The notes under the pieces: generated by a model
Told to the model about the DNA's origin: nothing
Seen by the model: the letters and a program-made list of their open reading frames with translations, nothing else
Databases searched by the model: none
Translations under genes and position numbers: made by a program
Part shown: piece by piece, positions 1 to 9,717 of the stretch
How the letters are laid out: each line of letters opens with the position of its first letter
Numbering within the stretch: position 1 is the stretch's first letter
Source of the DNA: DTSX01 sp964633465
Lineage (GTDB): Bacteria > Pseudomonadota > Gammaproteobacteria > Steroidobacterales > UBA11654
Assembly (NCBI GenBank): GCA_964633465.1
Contig: CAZWGB010000015.1
Location: forward strand, 1 to 29,659
Direction of reading: 5' to 3'
Length of the DNA: 29,659 nt

Positions 1-1
1 T

Positions 2-3000
2 CTTCAATGCCAGATGCCAGCATTGGGAATTGCTGATAACAATAATCTATTTGCTGCATTTAAGTTCTACAAAAGAGCAATTGAAATCGGTGTAAAACCA
101 ATTATTGGCGCAACCGTCTCAATACGCCCTGGTGTATCGGAAAGAATTTCAAAGCTAATACTGCTTTGTAAAAATACAACTGGGTATAAGAATTTATCAA
201 ACTTAATTACCCGATCCTATTTGGAGGGCTATCAAAAGGATAAGGCCTTATTTGATATTGAGTGGTTGGATAATCAAAGCTCATCAGGTCTTGTTGCAAT
301 TTCAGGTGGTTACAACGGTTTTATCCAAAATCTATTGTTATCCGAAAAATCTGGTGCAGCAACTCAGCAGGTAGAAAGACTAAAACTTATTTTTCCCGAA
401 GATTTGTTTCTCCAAATTCAAAAATTAGGGGGAAATAGGGATGTAGAACTACTGGAAAAAACAACTGAAATTGCTTCATTAGCGGAGCTTCCACTATTGG
501 CAGCTAACAACCCAAGATTCCTAAATCAGGATGATTATTTATCTTTGGACGCAAGAGTTTGCATTGATCGCGGTGATATAATTGATAATACAAATCGGGT
601 TAGGGATTATACGCCTGAACAATATTTCAAAACTGAAAAAGAAATGGCTGATTTGTTTTCAGATATACCTGAGGCAGTCCAAAACACGGTCAACCTTGCC
701 AAAAAGTGTAATTTTCAGTTTACTACCGATCAGGCAGCACTCCCCGCTTATACTGTCCCGAAAGGACAAACAATAAAGGATTTTCTAAATAAAGAGGCGA
801 AAAAAGGTTTAGAAAAAACTTCACTTTCAACCAAGGAAGAAAAAGCAGCCTATACTCAGAGACTAGATAGCGAACTCAAGATTATCAACTCCACGGGATT
901 TTCTGGTTATTTTTTAATTGTTGCTGATTTTATTAAGTGGTCTAGATTAGAAAACATACCTGTTGGTCCAGGAAGAGGTTCAGGACCAGGCTCCTTAGTC
1001 GCTTTTTGTCTAGGTATCACTGATATTGATCCCATGAAATACGATTTGCTTTTTGAGCGATTTCTTAACCCAGAAAGGGTTTCGATGCCAGACTTTGACA
1101 TTGACTTTTGTGTCAACGGTAGGGACCGTGTTATTGATTATGTATCCAATCGATACGGGTCTGAAATGGTCTCCCAAATCATAACCTATGGAACAATGTC
1201 TGCAAAAGCAGTTGTCAGAGATGTTGGTAGAATACTAGGTTACCCCTATGGGATGGTTGATCAAATAGCAAAATTAATACCTTTCGATATTGGAATCACT
1301 ATTAAATCTGCCCTAAAGAAAGAACCCGAACTCAGTGAGAGGTATGAAAAAGAACAGGATGTACAGGCACTTATCAACTTAGCGCTCAAGTTGGAGGGTT
1401 TAATAAGGAATGCTGGTAAACATGCTGGAGGTGTTGTTATAGCACCTTCAAATCTATCAGATTTTATGCCCCTTTATACAGTTGAAGGTGAAGCTGGAAC
1501 TGTGACCCAATTTGACAAAGATGATGTTGAGTCTATCGGGCTTATTAAATTTGATTTTTTGGGACTTAAAACACTTACCGTAATTCAGAATGCAGTGGAG
1601 CTAATCAATAAAAAATTAATTGCAAGTGGAGAGAAGAACATTGATATTCGAACTATACCCACAAATGATTCTGAAACGTATAAATTGTTATCTTCAGCCA
1701 ATACTGTTGGTATTTTCCAGTTGGAATCGACAGGTATGAGAGAACTAATCAAGAGAATGCAACCGTCTGAATTTGATGATCTTATAGCATTGGTTGCCCT
1801 TTTTCGACCTGGCCCTCTTCAATCAGGCATGGCTGATCTTTTCATTGAAAGGAAAGCTGCCGGACAATCACAGCTTGTTAATACGTTTCACCCAATGTTG
1901 GAGCAAGTTCTAAGAACGACCTATGGAGTAATTGTTTATCAAGAGCAGGTTATGCAAATTGCACAAAAGTTAGCCAATTATTCACAAGGTAGTGCTGACA
2001 TGCTTCGGAAAGCAATGGGTAAAAAAATCCCTGAAGAGATGAGCAGACAAAGAGATATTTTTATTCAGGGTGCGGTTGAAAACAATGTCAAGGAATCCAC
2101 TGCGAGAAGAATATATGACCTGATAGAAAAGTTTGCAGGGTATGGCTTTAATAAATCCCATTCTGTCTCATACGCTTTAATTGCTTATCAAACAGCTTGG
2201 TTGAAAACGCATTATCTTGCTGAATTTATGGCTGCTTCAATGACAGCAGATATTGATAATACTGACAAATTAATCCGGTTAAAAGAGGACTGTATTTATT
2301 TTAAATTAGATATTATGGCCCCTTGCATCAATCATTCCAGCTATGACTTTGTTGTCGAAAATTCCAACACATTAAGATACGGTTTGGGGGCAATTAAAGG
2401 TATGGGCAAATACGCAGCTGAAGCAATCACTAACGAAAGATTAAACAACGGTAGTTACACTGATTTTTTTGACTTTTGTTCACGACTCGCTGAACAAAAA
2501 TTGTCAAAACGTACAATAGAAGCACTTATTAAGAGCGGTGCTTTAGATTGCTTGGATGAAACCAGATCAACATTGAACAATTCAATTGAGATTGGTCTAA
2601 ATTATTCGAATAAAAAAGCCATGGACAGAGAATCCGGACAAAATAGTTTATTTTTTTCAGACACTGATCAATTACAGACACTGCCTAAGCTCAGGAGAAA
2701 AAAGGAATGGGAATTAAATGTTTTATTACGAAATGAATATCAGAGCCTAGGCTTCTATTTTAGCGGCCATCCATTTGACCCATATCGGAAAGATTGTACC
2801 TATATAACAAAGTCATCACTAGATCAGTTAACGGCTAGCTTGGAAGCGAGCAATGGATCATATCGATCCAACCAGCAAACAACGATGGGACTTGCTGGTC
2901 TAGTCACTGGTTTGAAACGAAGAGGGGAAAATCTCATATTTAAACTTGATGATGGCACGGCATCAATCGATGTAATTGTTTTTGGAGAGCGAAAAGATAA

Positions 3001-3364
3001 TTTTAGGGATTTGCTTATTGAAAATGCTGTTCTCCATCTCAAAGGTAATCTTAGATTTGATGCCTATGCTGACAAATGGCAGTTTGTTGCTGAAGGAATC
3101 AGTGGGTTAGATCAATTAATAGAAAAGAAGGCCAACACTCTTTTGATTGAGTGCGATACAAATTTTGATCCTGATAAGCTGAAATCAATACTTCAAGCCT
3201 ACATTCCAGGGTCCTGTAAGGTTAATATTCACTACAAGACAGATATAGATGTCTATAGATTACAGTTGAGTGAGGAATGGACTGTCAATGCAACAAAGGA
3301 ACTTCGCGATCAATTAACAGTTGAGTTTGGTTCAGGAAATTTTCAGTTCCTAACCGACAACTGA
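2..3364 (+). CDS. dnaE: DNA polymerase III alpha subunit, 5'-truncated by the window edge
   Basis: Replicative polymerase subunit that extends DNA in the Pol III holoenzyme. The reading frame is already open at base 2 and runs into a Met at base 14; by comparison with remembered E. coli DnaE about 35 N-terminal residues of the PHP domain lie outside the window, so base 14 is not a true start. The polymerase core is intact: PVGPGRGSG and MPDFDIDFC (the two adjacent catalytic aspartates), KFDFLGL (third aspartate), ALFRPGPLQSG, and FAGYGFNKSHS. A beta-clamp-binding motif QNSLFF sits near residue 876 counting from the Met at base 14, followed by an OB-fold region (TMGLAGLVTGLKRRG). The 1116 residues from that Met fit the family once the missing end is added. 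accA follows after 78 bases, as in other gammaproteobacteria. Confidence 0.97.
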   Translation, partial: LQCQMPALGIADNNNLFAAFKFYKRAIEIGVKPIIGATVSIRPGVSERISKLILLCKNTTGYKNLSNLITRSYLEGYQKDKALFDIEWLDNQSSSGLVAISGGYNGFIQNLLLSEKSGAATQQVERLKLIFPEDLFLQIQKLGGNRDVELLEKTTEIASLAELPLLAANNPRFLNQDDYLSLDARVCIDRGDIIDNTNRVRDYTPEQYFKTEKEMADLFSDIPEAVQNTVNLAKKCNFQFTTDQAALPAYTVPKGQTIKDFLNKEAKKGLEKTSLSTKEEKAAYTQRLDSELKIINSTGFSGYFLIVADFIKWSRLENIPVGPGRGSGPGSLVAFCLGITDIDPMKYDLLFERFLNPERVSMPDFDIDFCVNGRDRVIDYVSNRYGSEMVSQIITYGTMSAKAVVRDVGRILGYPYGMVDQIAKLIPFDIGITIKSALKKEPELSERYEKEQDVQALINLALKLEGLIRNAGKHAGGVVIAPSNLSDFMPLYTVEGEAGTVTQFDKDDVESIGLIKFDFLGLKTLTVIQNAVELINKKLIASGEKNIDIRTIPTNDSETYKLLSSANTVGIFQLESTGMRELIKRMQPSEFDDLIALVALFRPGPLQSGMADLFIERKAAGQSQLVNTFHPMLEQVLRTTYGVIVYQEQVMQIAQKLANYSQGSADMLRKAMGKKIPEEMSRQRDIFIQGAVENNVKESTARRIYDLIEKFAGYGFNKSHSVSYALIAYQTAWLKTHYLAEFMAASMTADIDNTDKLIRLKEDCIYFKLDIMAPCINHSSYDFVVENSNTLRYGLGAIKGMGKYAAEAITNERLNNGSYTDFFDFCSRLAEQKLSKRTIEALIKSGALDCLDETRSTLNNSIEIGLNYSNKKAMDRESGQNSLFFSDTDQLQTLPKLRRKKEWELNVLLRNEYQSLGFYFSGHPFDPYRKDCTYITKSSLDQLTASLEASNGSYRSNQQTTMGLAGLVTGLKRRGENLIFKLDDGTASIDVIVFGERKDNFRDLLIENAVLHLKGNLRFDAYADKWQFVAEGISGLDQLIEKKANTLLIECDTNFDPDKLKSILQAYIPGSCKVNIHYKTDIDVYRLQLSEEWTVNATKELRDQLTVEFGSGNFQFLTDN

Positions 3365-3395
3365 TCTCAAATCTGCTTTAAGTCTTTTTTTATCG

Positions 3396-3410
3396 ATTCT
3401 ATTGTAGAAT
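3396..3410 (+). promoter_or_regulatory. Short perfect inverted repeat, possible accA promoter -10
   Basis: ATTCTA-TTG-TAGAAT is a perfect 6-base inverted repeat in the dnaE-accA gap. Its right arm TAGAAT resembles a -10 box and lies 33 bases before the accA ATG, but no convincing -35 is seen at the right distance. It has no following T run that would make it a terminator. Its function is uncertain. Confidence 0.25.
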
Positions 3411-3442
3411 AGGTTTAACGTAGCAATTAAACAGTGTACACC

Positions 3443-4402
3443 ATGGATTTTTTAGATTTTGAGCAGCCAATCGTAGAATTAGAAAAGCGAATTGAAAAGC
3501 TTAAATTGATTTCTGCTAATTCAGAGTCTTCTGTTGATCAGGACAATGAAATAAATAATTTAAGCGGACAACATGAAACTTTGACCAAGGAAATATTTTC
3601 TAATTTGTCTGAATGGCAAATAGCTCAGCTGGCAAGACACCCCGGAAGACCTAAAGCCCTAGATGTGATCCAATCTATAGTCCCTAACTTTAAGGAACTG
3701 CATGGCGATAGAATGTATGCAGATGATACAGCCATTGTCTCCGGATTAGGGACAATAGAGAATTTATCACTTTTATTTATTGCTCAAGAAAAAGGACAAG
3801 ATACAAAATCAAGAATTTTTAGAAATTATGGAATGCCGAAGCCAGAAGGCTACAGAAAAGCACAGAGGCTGATGAAGCTTGCGGAAAAATTTTCAATGCC
3901 AATTGTCACCATCATCGATACACCGGGTGCTTATCCAGGAATCGGAGCAGAGGAACGAGGGCAGAGTGGAGCAATTGCCAGCAATCTCTTTACGTTGGCT
4001 GCACTCAAAACGCCTATTATCAATCTGGTAATCGGTGAAGGTGGATCTGGAGGAGCTCTTGCAATTGGCATGGGTGACTCACTTTTAATGTTGCAATACA
4101 GTATCTATTCAGTCATATCTCCCGAAGCTTGTTCTTCAATTCTTTGGAGAAACCCAGACGAGGTTGAAGCTGCGGCAGATGCTATGGGTATTTCAGCTAA
4201 AAGGCTATCAAAGTTTGGTATTATCGATCGAATTATTGCAGAGCCTTTGGGAGGATTTCACAAGGATCCAGAATTAATGTATAAGGACATTGCTAGGGCC
4301 ATAGTCCATGAAGTCCAGTCGTTGAAAAATCTGGCATTGGATGATCTTATGGATCGTCGTCGGAAAAAGTTTAGAGCGATTGGTGAATTTCAGGAGATCT
4401 AG
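3443..4402 (+). CDS. accA: Acetyl-CoA carboxylase carboxyltransferase subunit alpha
   Basis: AccA pairs with AccD to move the carboxyl group from biotin to acetyl-CoA, giving malonyl-CoA for fatty-acid synthesis in the cytoplasm. The ATG at 3443 gives MDFLDFEQPI, matching the usual N-terminus, and a 319-residue protein like E. coli AccA. An upstream in-frame GTG (3434) adds only three residues and is less likely. Family signatures include RHPGRPKALD, GDRMYADD, IAQEKGQDTK, the oxyanion-type IDTPGAYPG, and GEGGSGGALAIG. No clear Shine-Dalgarno precedes the ATG. tilS begins three bases after the stop, so the two are almost certainly cotranscribed. Confidence 0.97.
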   Translation: MDFLDFEQPIVELEKRIEKLKLISANSESSVDQDNEINNLSGQHETLTKEIFSNLSEWQIAQLARHPGRPKALDVIQSIVPNFKELHGDRMYADDTAIVSGLGTIENLSLLFIAQEKGQDTKSRIFRNYGMPKPEGYRKAQRLMKLAEKFSMPIVTIIDTPGAYPGIGAEERGQSGAIASNLFTLAALKTPIINLVIGEGGSGGALAIGMGDSLLMLQYSIYSVISPEACSSILWRNPDEVEAAADAMGISAKRLSKFGIIDRIIAEPLGGFHKDPELMYKDIARAIVHEVQSLKNLALDDLMDRRRKKFRAIGEFQEI

Positions 4403-4405
4403 CTG

Positions 4406-5755
4406 ATGCTTGAAGCCGAGAGCCAGAATATTGAAGAGATTTTAAAGCAACAAATTCAAGCACAGAACATCAAAAAAATTTGTGTTTCATTAAGTGGCGG
4501 AGTCGATTCTATTGTATTGCTTTACGCATTAAATCAATGTTTAGACAAGGTTTCTTCCATCAGAGCAATTCATATTAACCATAACTTAGCCAAGAACTCT
4601 CAAAGTTGGGCAGACTTCTGTAAAAAAACATGTGATCAGATCCACATTGAAATAGATATCCATTCAGTCAAGGTAAACACCACAGAGGGATTTGGAATAG
4701 AAGCTGCAGCTCGAAAAGCTAGGTATCAGAAATTACAAAGGTCAATTCAAGAAGGAGAATGGTTGATGACTGCACATCATCAAGACGATCAATTAGAAAC
4801 AATTCTAATGCGAATGGCTAGAGGCACTGGCGTTGAAGGTCTTCAGGGAATTCAAAAACAATTTAATTTTGGAAGAGGAAACATTATACGACCCCTTTTG
4901 GACGTTTCAAAAAATGAAATACTCGGATATGCTAGACAAAAAAATTTAGATTGGGTGGAGGATACCAGCAATAAGGAAACTTATTTTGATAGAAATTTTT
5001 TGCGGATGAAAGTAATCCCGACACTTAAGGAGCGATGGCCAGCTTTTTCAAGTTCTGTTTCAAGGTTGTCAGATATTTCCAGCCAAACATCAATTTTACT
5101 GAAGGAACTAGCAGAACAAGATTTAGGTCTCAATTACCCTACTAAGAATTTAGACACTGAAATTTTCAAGAATAAATCAATTGGAAGAGTGATTAATATC
5201 ATACGTTTTATGATCTTGAAAAATGAAATGTCAGTTCCCTCAATGAAAGTCTTAAACTCTGGAGTCAATACTCTTTTGAATCCAAAATCTGTAAATCCGT
5301 CAATGGTTTGGGATAATTATTGCATTAAACGATATCTTGATAAGCTCTATTTTCTGCAGCAGTCAGAATTACAACCGAACCAGAGTAATGAATTGATGAA
5401 TTGGTCAATTGATGAACCTTTAGTATTGGATGAAAACGGCAGTACGTTGGCAGCGACTATAGCCAAGGGCAAAGGTTTATCACTCAAAAAGTGCAATAAA
5501 AATCTTAATGTCCAGTTTCGCAAAGGAGGTGAATCTATAAGGCCTGTGGGACATAAAATAACTAAAAAACTTAAAAAACTCTTCCAAGAGGATCATATAC
5601 TTCCATGGACAAGAGACAAAATTCCTTTGCTGTACAAAAAAAATGAATTGATTGGTGTCGGTGATCTTTGGTTTAACCAGAATTACATAGCGTCTGCAGA
5701 AGAGGATGGTTTTTTAGTAAATTGGAGCAGAAAAATTAGCATAAAATACAATTGA
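4406..5755 (+). CDS. tilS: tRNA(Ile)-lysidine synthase
   Basis: TilS modifies C34 of the CAU-anticodon isoleucine tRNA to lysidine with ATP and lysine, switching its reading from AUG to AUA. The N-terminal PP-loop is clear: SLSGGVDS at about residues 28-35, then the HINH segment and a TAHHQDDQLETILMR stretch typical of TilS. The C-terminal part (FRKGGESIRP, then the LKKLFQE and PLLY segments) shows this is the long form carrying the C-terminal domain; length 449. The start is supported by an AGGAG inside the end of accA about 9 bases upstream. The accA-tilS adjacency is conserved in gammaproteobacteria. Confidence 0.96.
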   Translation: MLEAESQNIEEILKQQIQAQNIKKICVSLSGGVDSIVLLYALNQCLDKVSSIRAIHINHNLAKNSQSWADFCKKTCDQIHIEIDIHSVKVNTTEGFGIEAAARKARYQKLQRSIQEGEWLMTAHHQDDQLETILMRMARGTGVEGLQGIQKQFNFGRGNIIRPLLDVSKNEILGYARQKNLDWVEDTSNKETYFDRNFLRMKVIPTLKERWPAFSSSVSRLSDISSQTSILLKELAEQDLGLNYPTKNLDTEIFKNKSIGRVINIIRFMILKNEMSVPSMKVLNSGVNTLLNPKSVNPSMVWDNYCIKRYLDKLYFLQQSELQPNQSNELMNWSIDEPLVLDENGSTLAATIAKGKGLSLKKCNKNLNVQFRKGGESIRPVGHKITKKLKKLFQEDHILPWTRDKIPLLYKKNELIGVGDLWFNQNYIASAEEDGFLVNWSRKISIKYN

Positions 5756-5789
5756 TGATTGTCCATTCTGATAATATCTGTTAACTTGA

Positions 5790-5841
5790 AATACCGGGAT
5801 TATTGGTATTGGGATTCCCCAATATAAATAAAAAATCCCAA
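5790..5841 (+). promoter_or_regulatory. pyrG leader with three overlapping, competing hairpins
   Basis: The 124-base gap before pyrG holds three perfect inverted repeats that share bases. H1 is AATACC (5790-5795) with GGTATT (5805-5810). H2 is TATTGGG (5807-5813) with CCCAATA (5818-5824) around a 4-base loop. H3 is TTGGGATT (5809-5816) with AATCCCAA (5834-5841). H2 cannot form together with H1 or H3. A second GGGATT copy (5796-5801) could also pair with AATCCC. No T run follows, so none is an ordinary intrinsic terminator. The arrangement resembles a switchable leader RNA; function is inferred only from pairing. Confidence 0.4.
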
Positions 5842-5879
5842 AAGAAAAATAACTGACTGGAACAAAGCGAAACCCTGAT

Positions 5880-7496
5880 ATGTCACACTTTATTTTCGTT
5901 ACTGGAGGCGTAGTTTCAGCCCTTGGTAAGGGCGTTACGTCTGCATCACTCGGCGCAATCCTTGAGGCAAGAGGATTAAAAGTTGGAATGATGAAATTGG
6001 ATCCCTATTTGAATGTGGACCCAGGAACCATGAGTCCGTATCAACATGGAGAGGTTTTTGTAACTGAAGATGGCACTGAAACTGATCTAGATTTGGGGCA
6101 TTACGAAAGGTTTGTTAACACCACAACCAGTAAAAACAGCAATTTTACAGCTGGTAAGGTCTACGAGAATGTGATTATTAAAGAGAGAAAGGGCGATTAT
6201 TTGGGCGCCACAGTTCAAGTGATTCCTCACGTTACCGATGAGATAAAGGAAAACATCAAAAATGGCTCAAAAGGTTTTGATGTCACTATTGTTGAGATTG
6301 GGGGGACAATCGGTGATATTGAATCATTGCCTTTTTTAGAAGCAATCCGTCAAATGGGCTTGGAGAAAAATGGTTACGAGGTTGCATATGTTCACCTCAC
6401 TCTGGTTCCCTTCATAAAGACTGCTGCCGAAATTAAAACAAAACCAACGCAGCATTCTGTCAAGGAATTGAGATCAATTGGTATACAGCCTGATGCATTG
6501 GTCTGTCGTTCAGAACTACCACTTCCTAAAGAACAACGAAAAAAAATAGCGTTGTTTACCAATGTAACTGAAGCGGCAGTGATTTCTGCACACGATGCCC
6601 AGGATATTTATGAAATTCCTTTAATACTAAGAGAGCAAGGTTTGGACGATATCATAGTAAAAAAACTTAATCTGAATGTGTCTAAGCCAAATCTGCGTGA
6701 CTGGGAAAGTGTTTTGCGAGCAAAAGACAACAGTAATGGAAAAGTTCGGATTGCAATGGTTGGTAAGTATGTAGATTTTAGGGATTCTTATATCTCTTTG
6801 AGTGAGGCTCTCCGACACGCTGGATTTAAGACACAAACCCACATCCAAATTGAATATGTTGAATCCGAAGAAATCCAAAGACAAGGAGCAAAACCACTAT
6901 TGGAATCTATGGATGCCATTTTAATACCGGGTGGATTTGGGGATCGCGGTATAGAAGGGATGATTAATTCGATTGAATTTGCCAGAATAAACAACAAACC
7001 GTATTTAGGTATATGCCTTGGTTTGCAGGCAGCAGTTATTGAGTATGCAAGAAACAAATTACATCTAACCGACGCTAATAGCACAGAATTTAACCCCGGT
7101 ACCAGGGCCCCTGTAATTGCATTGATAAAGGAGTGGATGAATACCGATGGATCCGTTGAAAATAGGAGTGAGAGTTCTGATTTAGGCGGCAGCATGAGGC
7201 TTGGTGCTCAGGAATGCATGCTATCAAATCAATCCATGGCAAAAAATATTTATCAAAAAGATTCAATTTTTGAAAGACACAGACATCGCTATGAGTTCAA
7301 TATCAATTTCAAAAATGATTTAGAGGAAGCAGGCTTGAAATTTTCTGGTCACTCCAAAGACGGCTTGGTTGAAATCATAGAATTGGAGGACCATCCTTGG
7401 TTTTTTGCTTGTCAATTTCACCCAGAATTCACTTCATCACCTAGAAACGGACACCCGCTGTTTGAGTCTTTCGTGGAAGCATCAAAAAAAATATAG
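5880..7496 (+). CDS. pyrG: CTP synthase
   Basis: Converts UTP to CTP with ATP and glutamine-derived ammonia, the last step of pyrimidine nucleotide synthesis. The N-terminal synthetase domain begins with FVTGGVVSALGKG and contains the YLNVDPGTM and GEVFVTEDG segments. The C-terminal class I glutaminase domain has the IPGGFGDRG loop, the nucleophile cysteine in LGICLGLQ, and the FHPEFTS His-Glu pair. The 538 residues are normal for the family. No good Shine-Dalgarno precedes the ATG, but the N-terminus matches the family and no alternative start fits. CTP feeds, among others, CMP-Kdo synthesis, which suits the neighbouring kdsA. Confidence 0.98.
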   Translation: MSHFIFVTGGVVSALGKGVTSASLGAILEARGLKVGMMKLDPYLNVDPGTMSPYQHGEVFVTEDGTETDLDLGHYERFVNTTTSKNSNFTAGKVYENVIIKERKGDYLGATVQVIPHVTDEIKENIKNGSKGFDVTIVEIGGTIGDIESLPFLEAIRQMGLEKNGYEVAYVHLTLVPFIKTAAEIKTKPTQHSVKELRSIGIQPDALVCRSELPLPKEQRKKIALFTNVTEAAVISAHDAQDIYEIPLILREQGLDDIIVKKLNLNVSKPNLRDWESVLRAKDNSNGKVRIAMVGKYVDFRDSYISLSEALRHAGFKTQTHIQIEYVESEEIQRQGAKPLLESMDAILIPGGFGDRGIEGMINSIEFARINNKPYLGICLGLQAAVIEYARNKLHLTDANSTEFNPGTRAPVIALIKEWMNTDGSVENRSESSDLGGSMRLGAQECMLSNQSMAKNIYQKDSIFERHRHRYEFNINFKNDLEEAGLKFSGHSKDGLVEIIELEDHPWFFACQFHPEFTSSPRNGHPLFESFVEASKKI

Positions 7497-7557
7497 GTTA
7501 AACTGGTTCAATCAAAAAGCTGATTATTGGTAAAATCTAAAAATAAAGGGTTAATAA

Positions 7558-8370
7558 ATGGCAATTAAAGTTGGAAATATTAATGTGGGCAATAAACTGC
7601 CTATGCTTTTGATAGCTGGACCCTGTGTTATAGAATCAGCAGGTCTTGCTCAAGATGTTGCTGGTAGTATTGCTGAAATTACTAAGAAACTTGGAATACC
7701 GTTCATATTTAAATCATCTTTTGACAAAGCCAACAGAAGTTCTGTATCGAGCTATAGAGGCCCTGGAGTAGATGAAGGCCTCAGTATTTTGGAAAACATC
7801 AAAAAAACCTTTGGGATACCGGTTCTAACTGATGTGCATGAAGACACGCCGCTCGAGGAAGTTGCCTCAGTGGTTGATGTCTTGCAGACACCTGCATTTT
7901 TATGCAGACAGACCAATTTTATTCTCAATGTTGCCAAACAAAATAAACCCATGAATATTAAAAAAGGTCAGTTCCTTTCTCCTTGGGAAATGCAGAATGT
8001 CGTAGACAAGGCTAAATCGGTGGATAACAAAAATGTATTGGTTTGCGAAAGAGGCTACACCTTTGGTTATAACAACTTGGTTGCTGATATGCGCTCTTTA
8101 ATTATTCTCAGGGAAACCGGTTGTCCTGTCATTTTTGATTCAACACATTCACTGCAACTCCCGGGTGGTCAGGGATCTTCATCAGGGGGACAGAAAGAAT
8201 ACATACCATCATTAGCTAGGGCTGCTGTTGCTACTGGTGTTGCGGGTATTTTTATGGAGACACACCCTGACCCTGAAAATGCACTCAGTGATGGACCAAA
8301 TTCGTTGCCACTCAATCAGCTGGCTCCACTTTTGCATGTTTTAAAAGAGATCGATACGATCGTTAAGTAA
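7558..8370 (+). CDS. kdsA: 3-deoxy-8-phosphooctulonate synthase (Kdo-8-P synthase)
   Basis: Condenses arabinose-5-phosphate with phosphoenolpyruvate to give Kdo-8-phosphate, precursor of the inner core sugar of lipopolysaccharide. The AGPCVIES opening, FKSSFDKANRSS, TDVHED, QTPAFLCRQT and FGYNNLVADMRS segments are diagnostic, and the length of 270 is typical. An AAAGGG-like ribosome site lies shortly before the ATG. It sits between pyrG and eno, an arrangement common in gammaproteobacteria, and its presence supports an LPS-bearing outer membrane. Confidence 0.97.
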   Translation: MAIKVGNINVGNKLPMLLIAGPCVIESAGLAQDVAGSIAEITKKLGIPFIFKSSFDKANRSSVSSYRGPGVDEGLSILENIKKTFGIPVLTDVHEDTPLEEVASVVDVLQTPAFLCRQTNFILNVAKQNKPMNIKKGQFLSPWEMQNVVDKAKSVDNKNVLVCERGYTFGYNNLVADMRSLIILRETGCPVIFDSTHSLQLPGGQGSSSGGQKEYIPSLARAAVATGVAGIFMETHPDPENALSDGPNSLPLNQLAPLLHVLKEIDTIVK

Positions 8371-8371
8371 G

Positions 8372-8386
8372 ACAACTGATAGTTGT
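8372..8386 (+). repeat. Small hairpin between kdsA and eno
   Basis: ACAACT-GAT-AGTTGT is a perfect 6-base stem with a 3-base loop starting two bases after the kdsA stop codon. There is no T run after it, so it is not a standard terminator. It might be an mRNA processing or stabilising element between two genes with different expression needs. Confidence 0.3.
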
Positions 8387-8418
8387 ATAACCACACAGAC
8401 AATCAAATAAGGTTTTAG

Positions 8419-9705
8419 ATGTCAGAGATTAAATCAATACAGGGTCGTCAAATTTTAGACTCAAGAGGCAATCCAACTGTGGAGGCTGAAATTACCTTGG
8501 TAAATGGAATCAGATGTAAAGCATCCGTTCCTTCAGGTGCTTCAACGGGTAGTCAAGAGGCTGCTGAATTAAGAGATAAGGATAGACCTGAATTTAACGG
8601 TCAAGGTGTTTATTCTGCAGTTACAAACATCAACACTACAATTCAAAAAGCACTGATAGGAAAATCTGTACTGGAGCAAAGCGAGATAGATAAAGGACTC
8701 ATTGAATTGGATGGTACAGAAAATAAATCTAGATTAGGCGCAAATGCCATACTGGCAGTTTCCTTGGCTTCTGCTCACTCTGCATCGTCTTTTTTAGGAA
8801 AAGAATTATTTCAATACTTTAATCCGAGCAATTGTAGTTTGCCTGTTCCCCAGATGAATATCATCAATGGTGGTGAACATGCAGACAATAATATAGATAT
8901 CCAAGAGTTTATGATTTTACCCATCGGTGCTGGCAGTTTTAGTGAAGCATTACGATTTGGTGTTGAGGTATTTCATTCATTGAAATCAGTTTTGAAGAGT
9001 CAAGGACTGAGCACAGCTGTTGGAGATGAAGGTGGATTTGCACCCAATCTTCCAAGTAATATTGCAGCATTGGACATTATCCAGGAAGCTATAGAATTGG
9101 CTGGCTTTCAGTCGGGAAAGGATATTTATTTGGGTCTCGATGTTGCCAGTTCGGAATTCTATGTGGATGGTAAATATCATCTTTCTTCTGAAGGCCAAAC
9201 GTTTGACTCCAACGAATTTGTTGAATATCTAGCTAAAATAGCCACTGATTACCCGATTGTGAGTATTGAAGATGGACTCTCCGAAGACGATTGGATTGGT
9301 TGGGAACAATTAACTCAATCAATTGGGAATAGAGTTCAATTGGTGGGGGATGATTTGTTTGTAACCAATACCAAAATATTCAAAGAAGGCATAAGTAAGG
9401 GGATCGCCAATTCAATATTAATCAAACCCAATCAGATTGGTACCTTGACTGAGACATTTGCAGCATTGGAGATGGCAGCATCCTCAAACTACACTGCGAT
9501 TATTTCGCATCGATCAGGAGAGACAGCCGACACCTCAATTGCAGATATTGCTGTGGGCAGTTCAGCCACACAGATTAAAACAGGTTCATTATCTCGATCT
9601 GATCGAGTAGAAAAGTACAATCGTCTACTAAGGATCGAAGGAATATTAGCTCAGGATGCGGTTTATTTAGGTCAGAATGCATTTGGTTCCCTTTTTACTT
9701 TATAG
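8419..9705 (+). CDS. eno: Enolase
   Basis: Interconverts 2-phosphoglycerate and phosphoenolpyruvate in glycolysis and gluconeogenesis; in many gammaproteobacteria it is also part of the RNA degradosome. Visible signatures: GRQILDSRGNPTVE at the N-terminus, the SGASTG loop, GGEHADNN, GDEGGFAPN, the metal-binding SIEDGL, LVGDDLFVTN, LIKPNQIGT (catalytic lysine) and ISHRSGETAD. The length of 428 is normal. PEP made here is also the KdsA substrate. ftsB follows after 12 bases. Confidence 0.98.
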   Translation: MSEIKSIQGRQILDSRGNPTVEAEITLVNGIRCKASVPSGASTGSQEAAELRDKDRPEFNGQGVYSAVTNINTTIQKALIGKSVLEQSEIDKGLIELDGTENKSRLGANAILAVSLASAHSASSFLGKELFQYFNPSNCSLPVPQMNIINGGEHADNNIDIQEFMILPIGAGSFSEALRFGVEVFHSLKSVLKSQGLSTAVGDEGGFAPNLPSNIAALDIIQEAIELAGFQSGKDIYLGLDVASSEFYVDGKYHLSSEGQTFDSNEFVEYLAKIATDYPIVSIEDGLSEDDWIGWEQLTQSIGNRVQLVGDDLFVTNTKIFKEGISKGIANSILIKPNQIGTLTETFAALEMAASSNYTAIISHRSGETADTSIADIAVGSSATQIKTGSLSRSDRVEKYNRLLRIEGILAQDAVYLGQNAFGSLFTL

Positions 9706-9717
9706 CAACTTGGTTCG

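Noticed and set aside
5756..5879. tRNA or small RNA gene in the tilS-pyrG gap
   Set aside because: No cloverleaf, T-loop (GTTCRA) or CCA-proximal acceptor pattern; hairpins fit a leader better.
6627..7195. Minus-strand open frames of 85 and 135 residues inside pyrG
   Set aside because: They lie wholly within a highly conserved gene on the other strand and show no recognisable motif.
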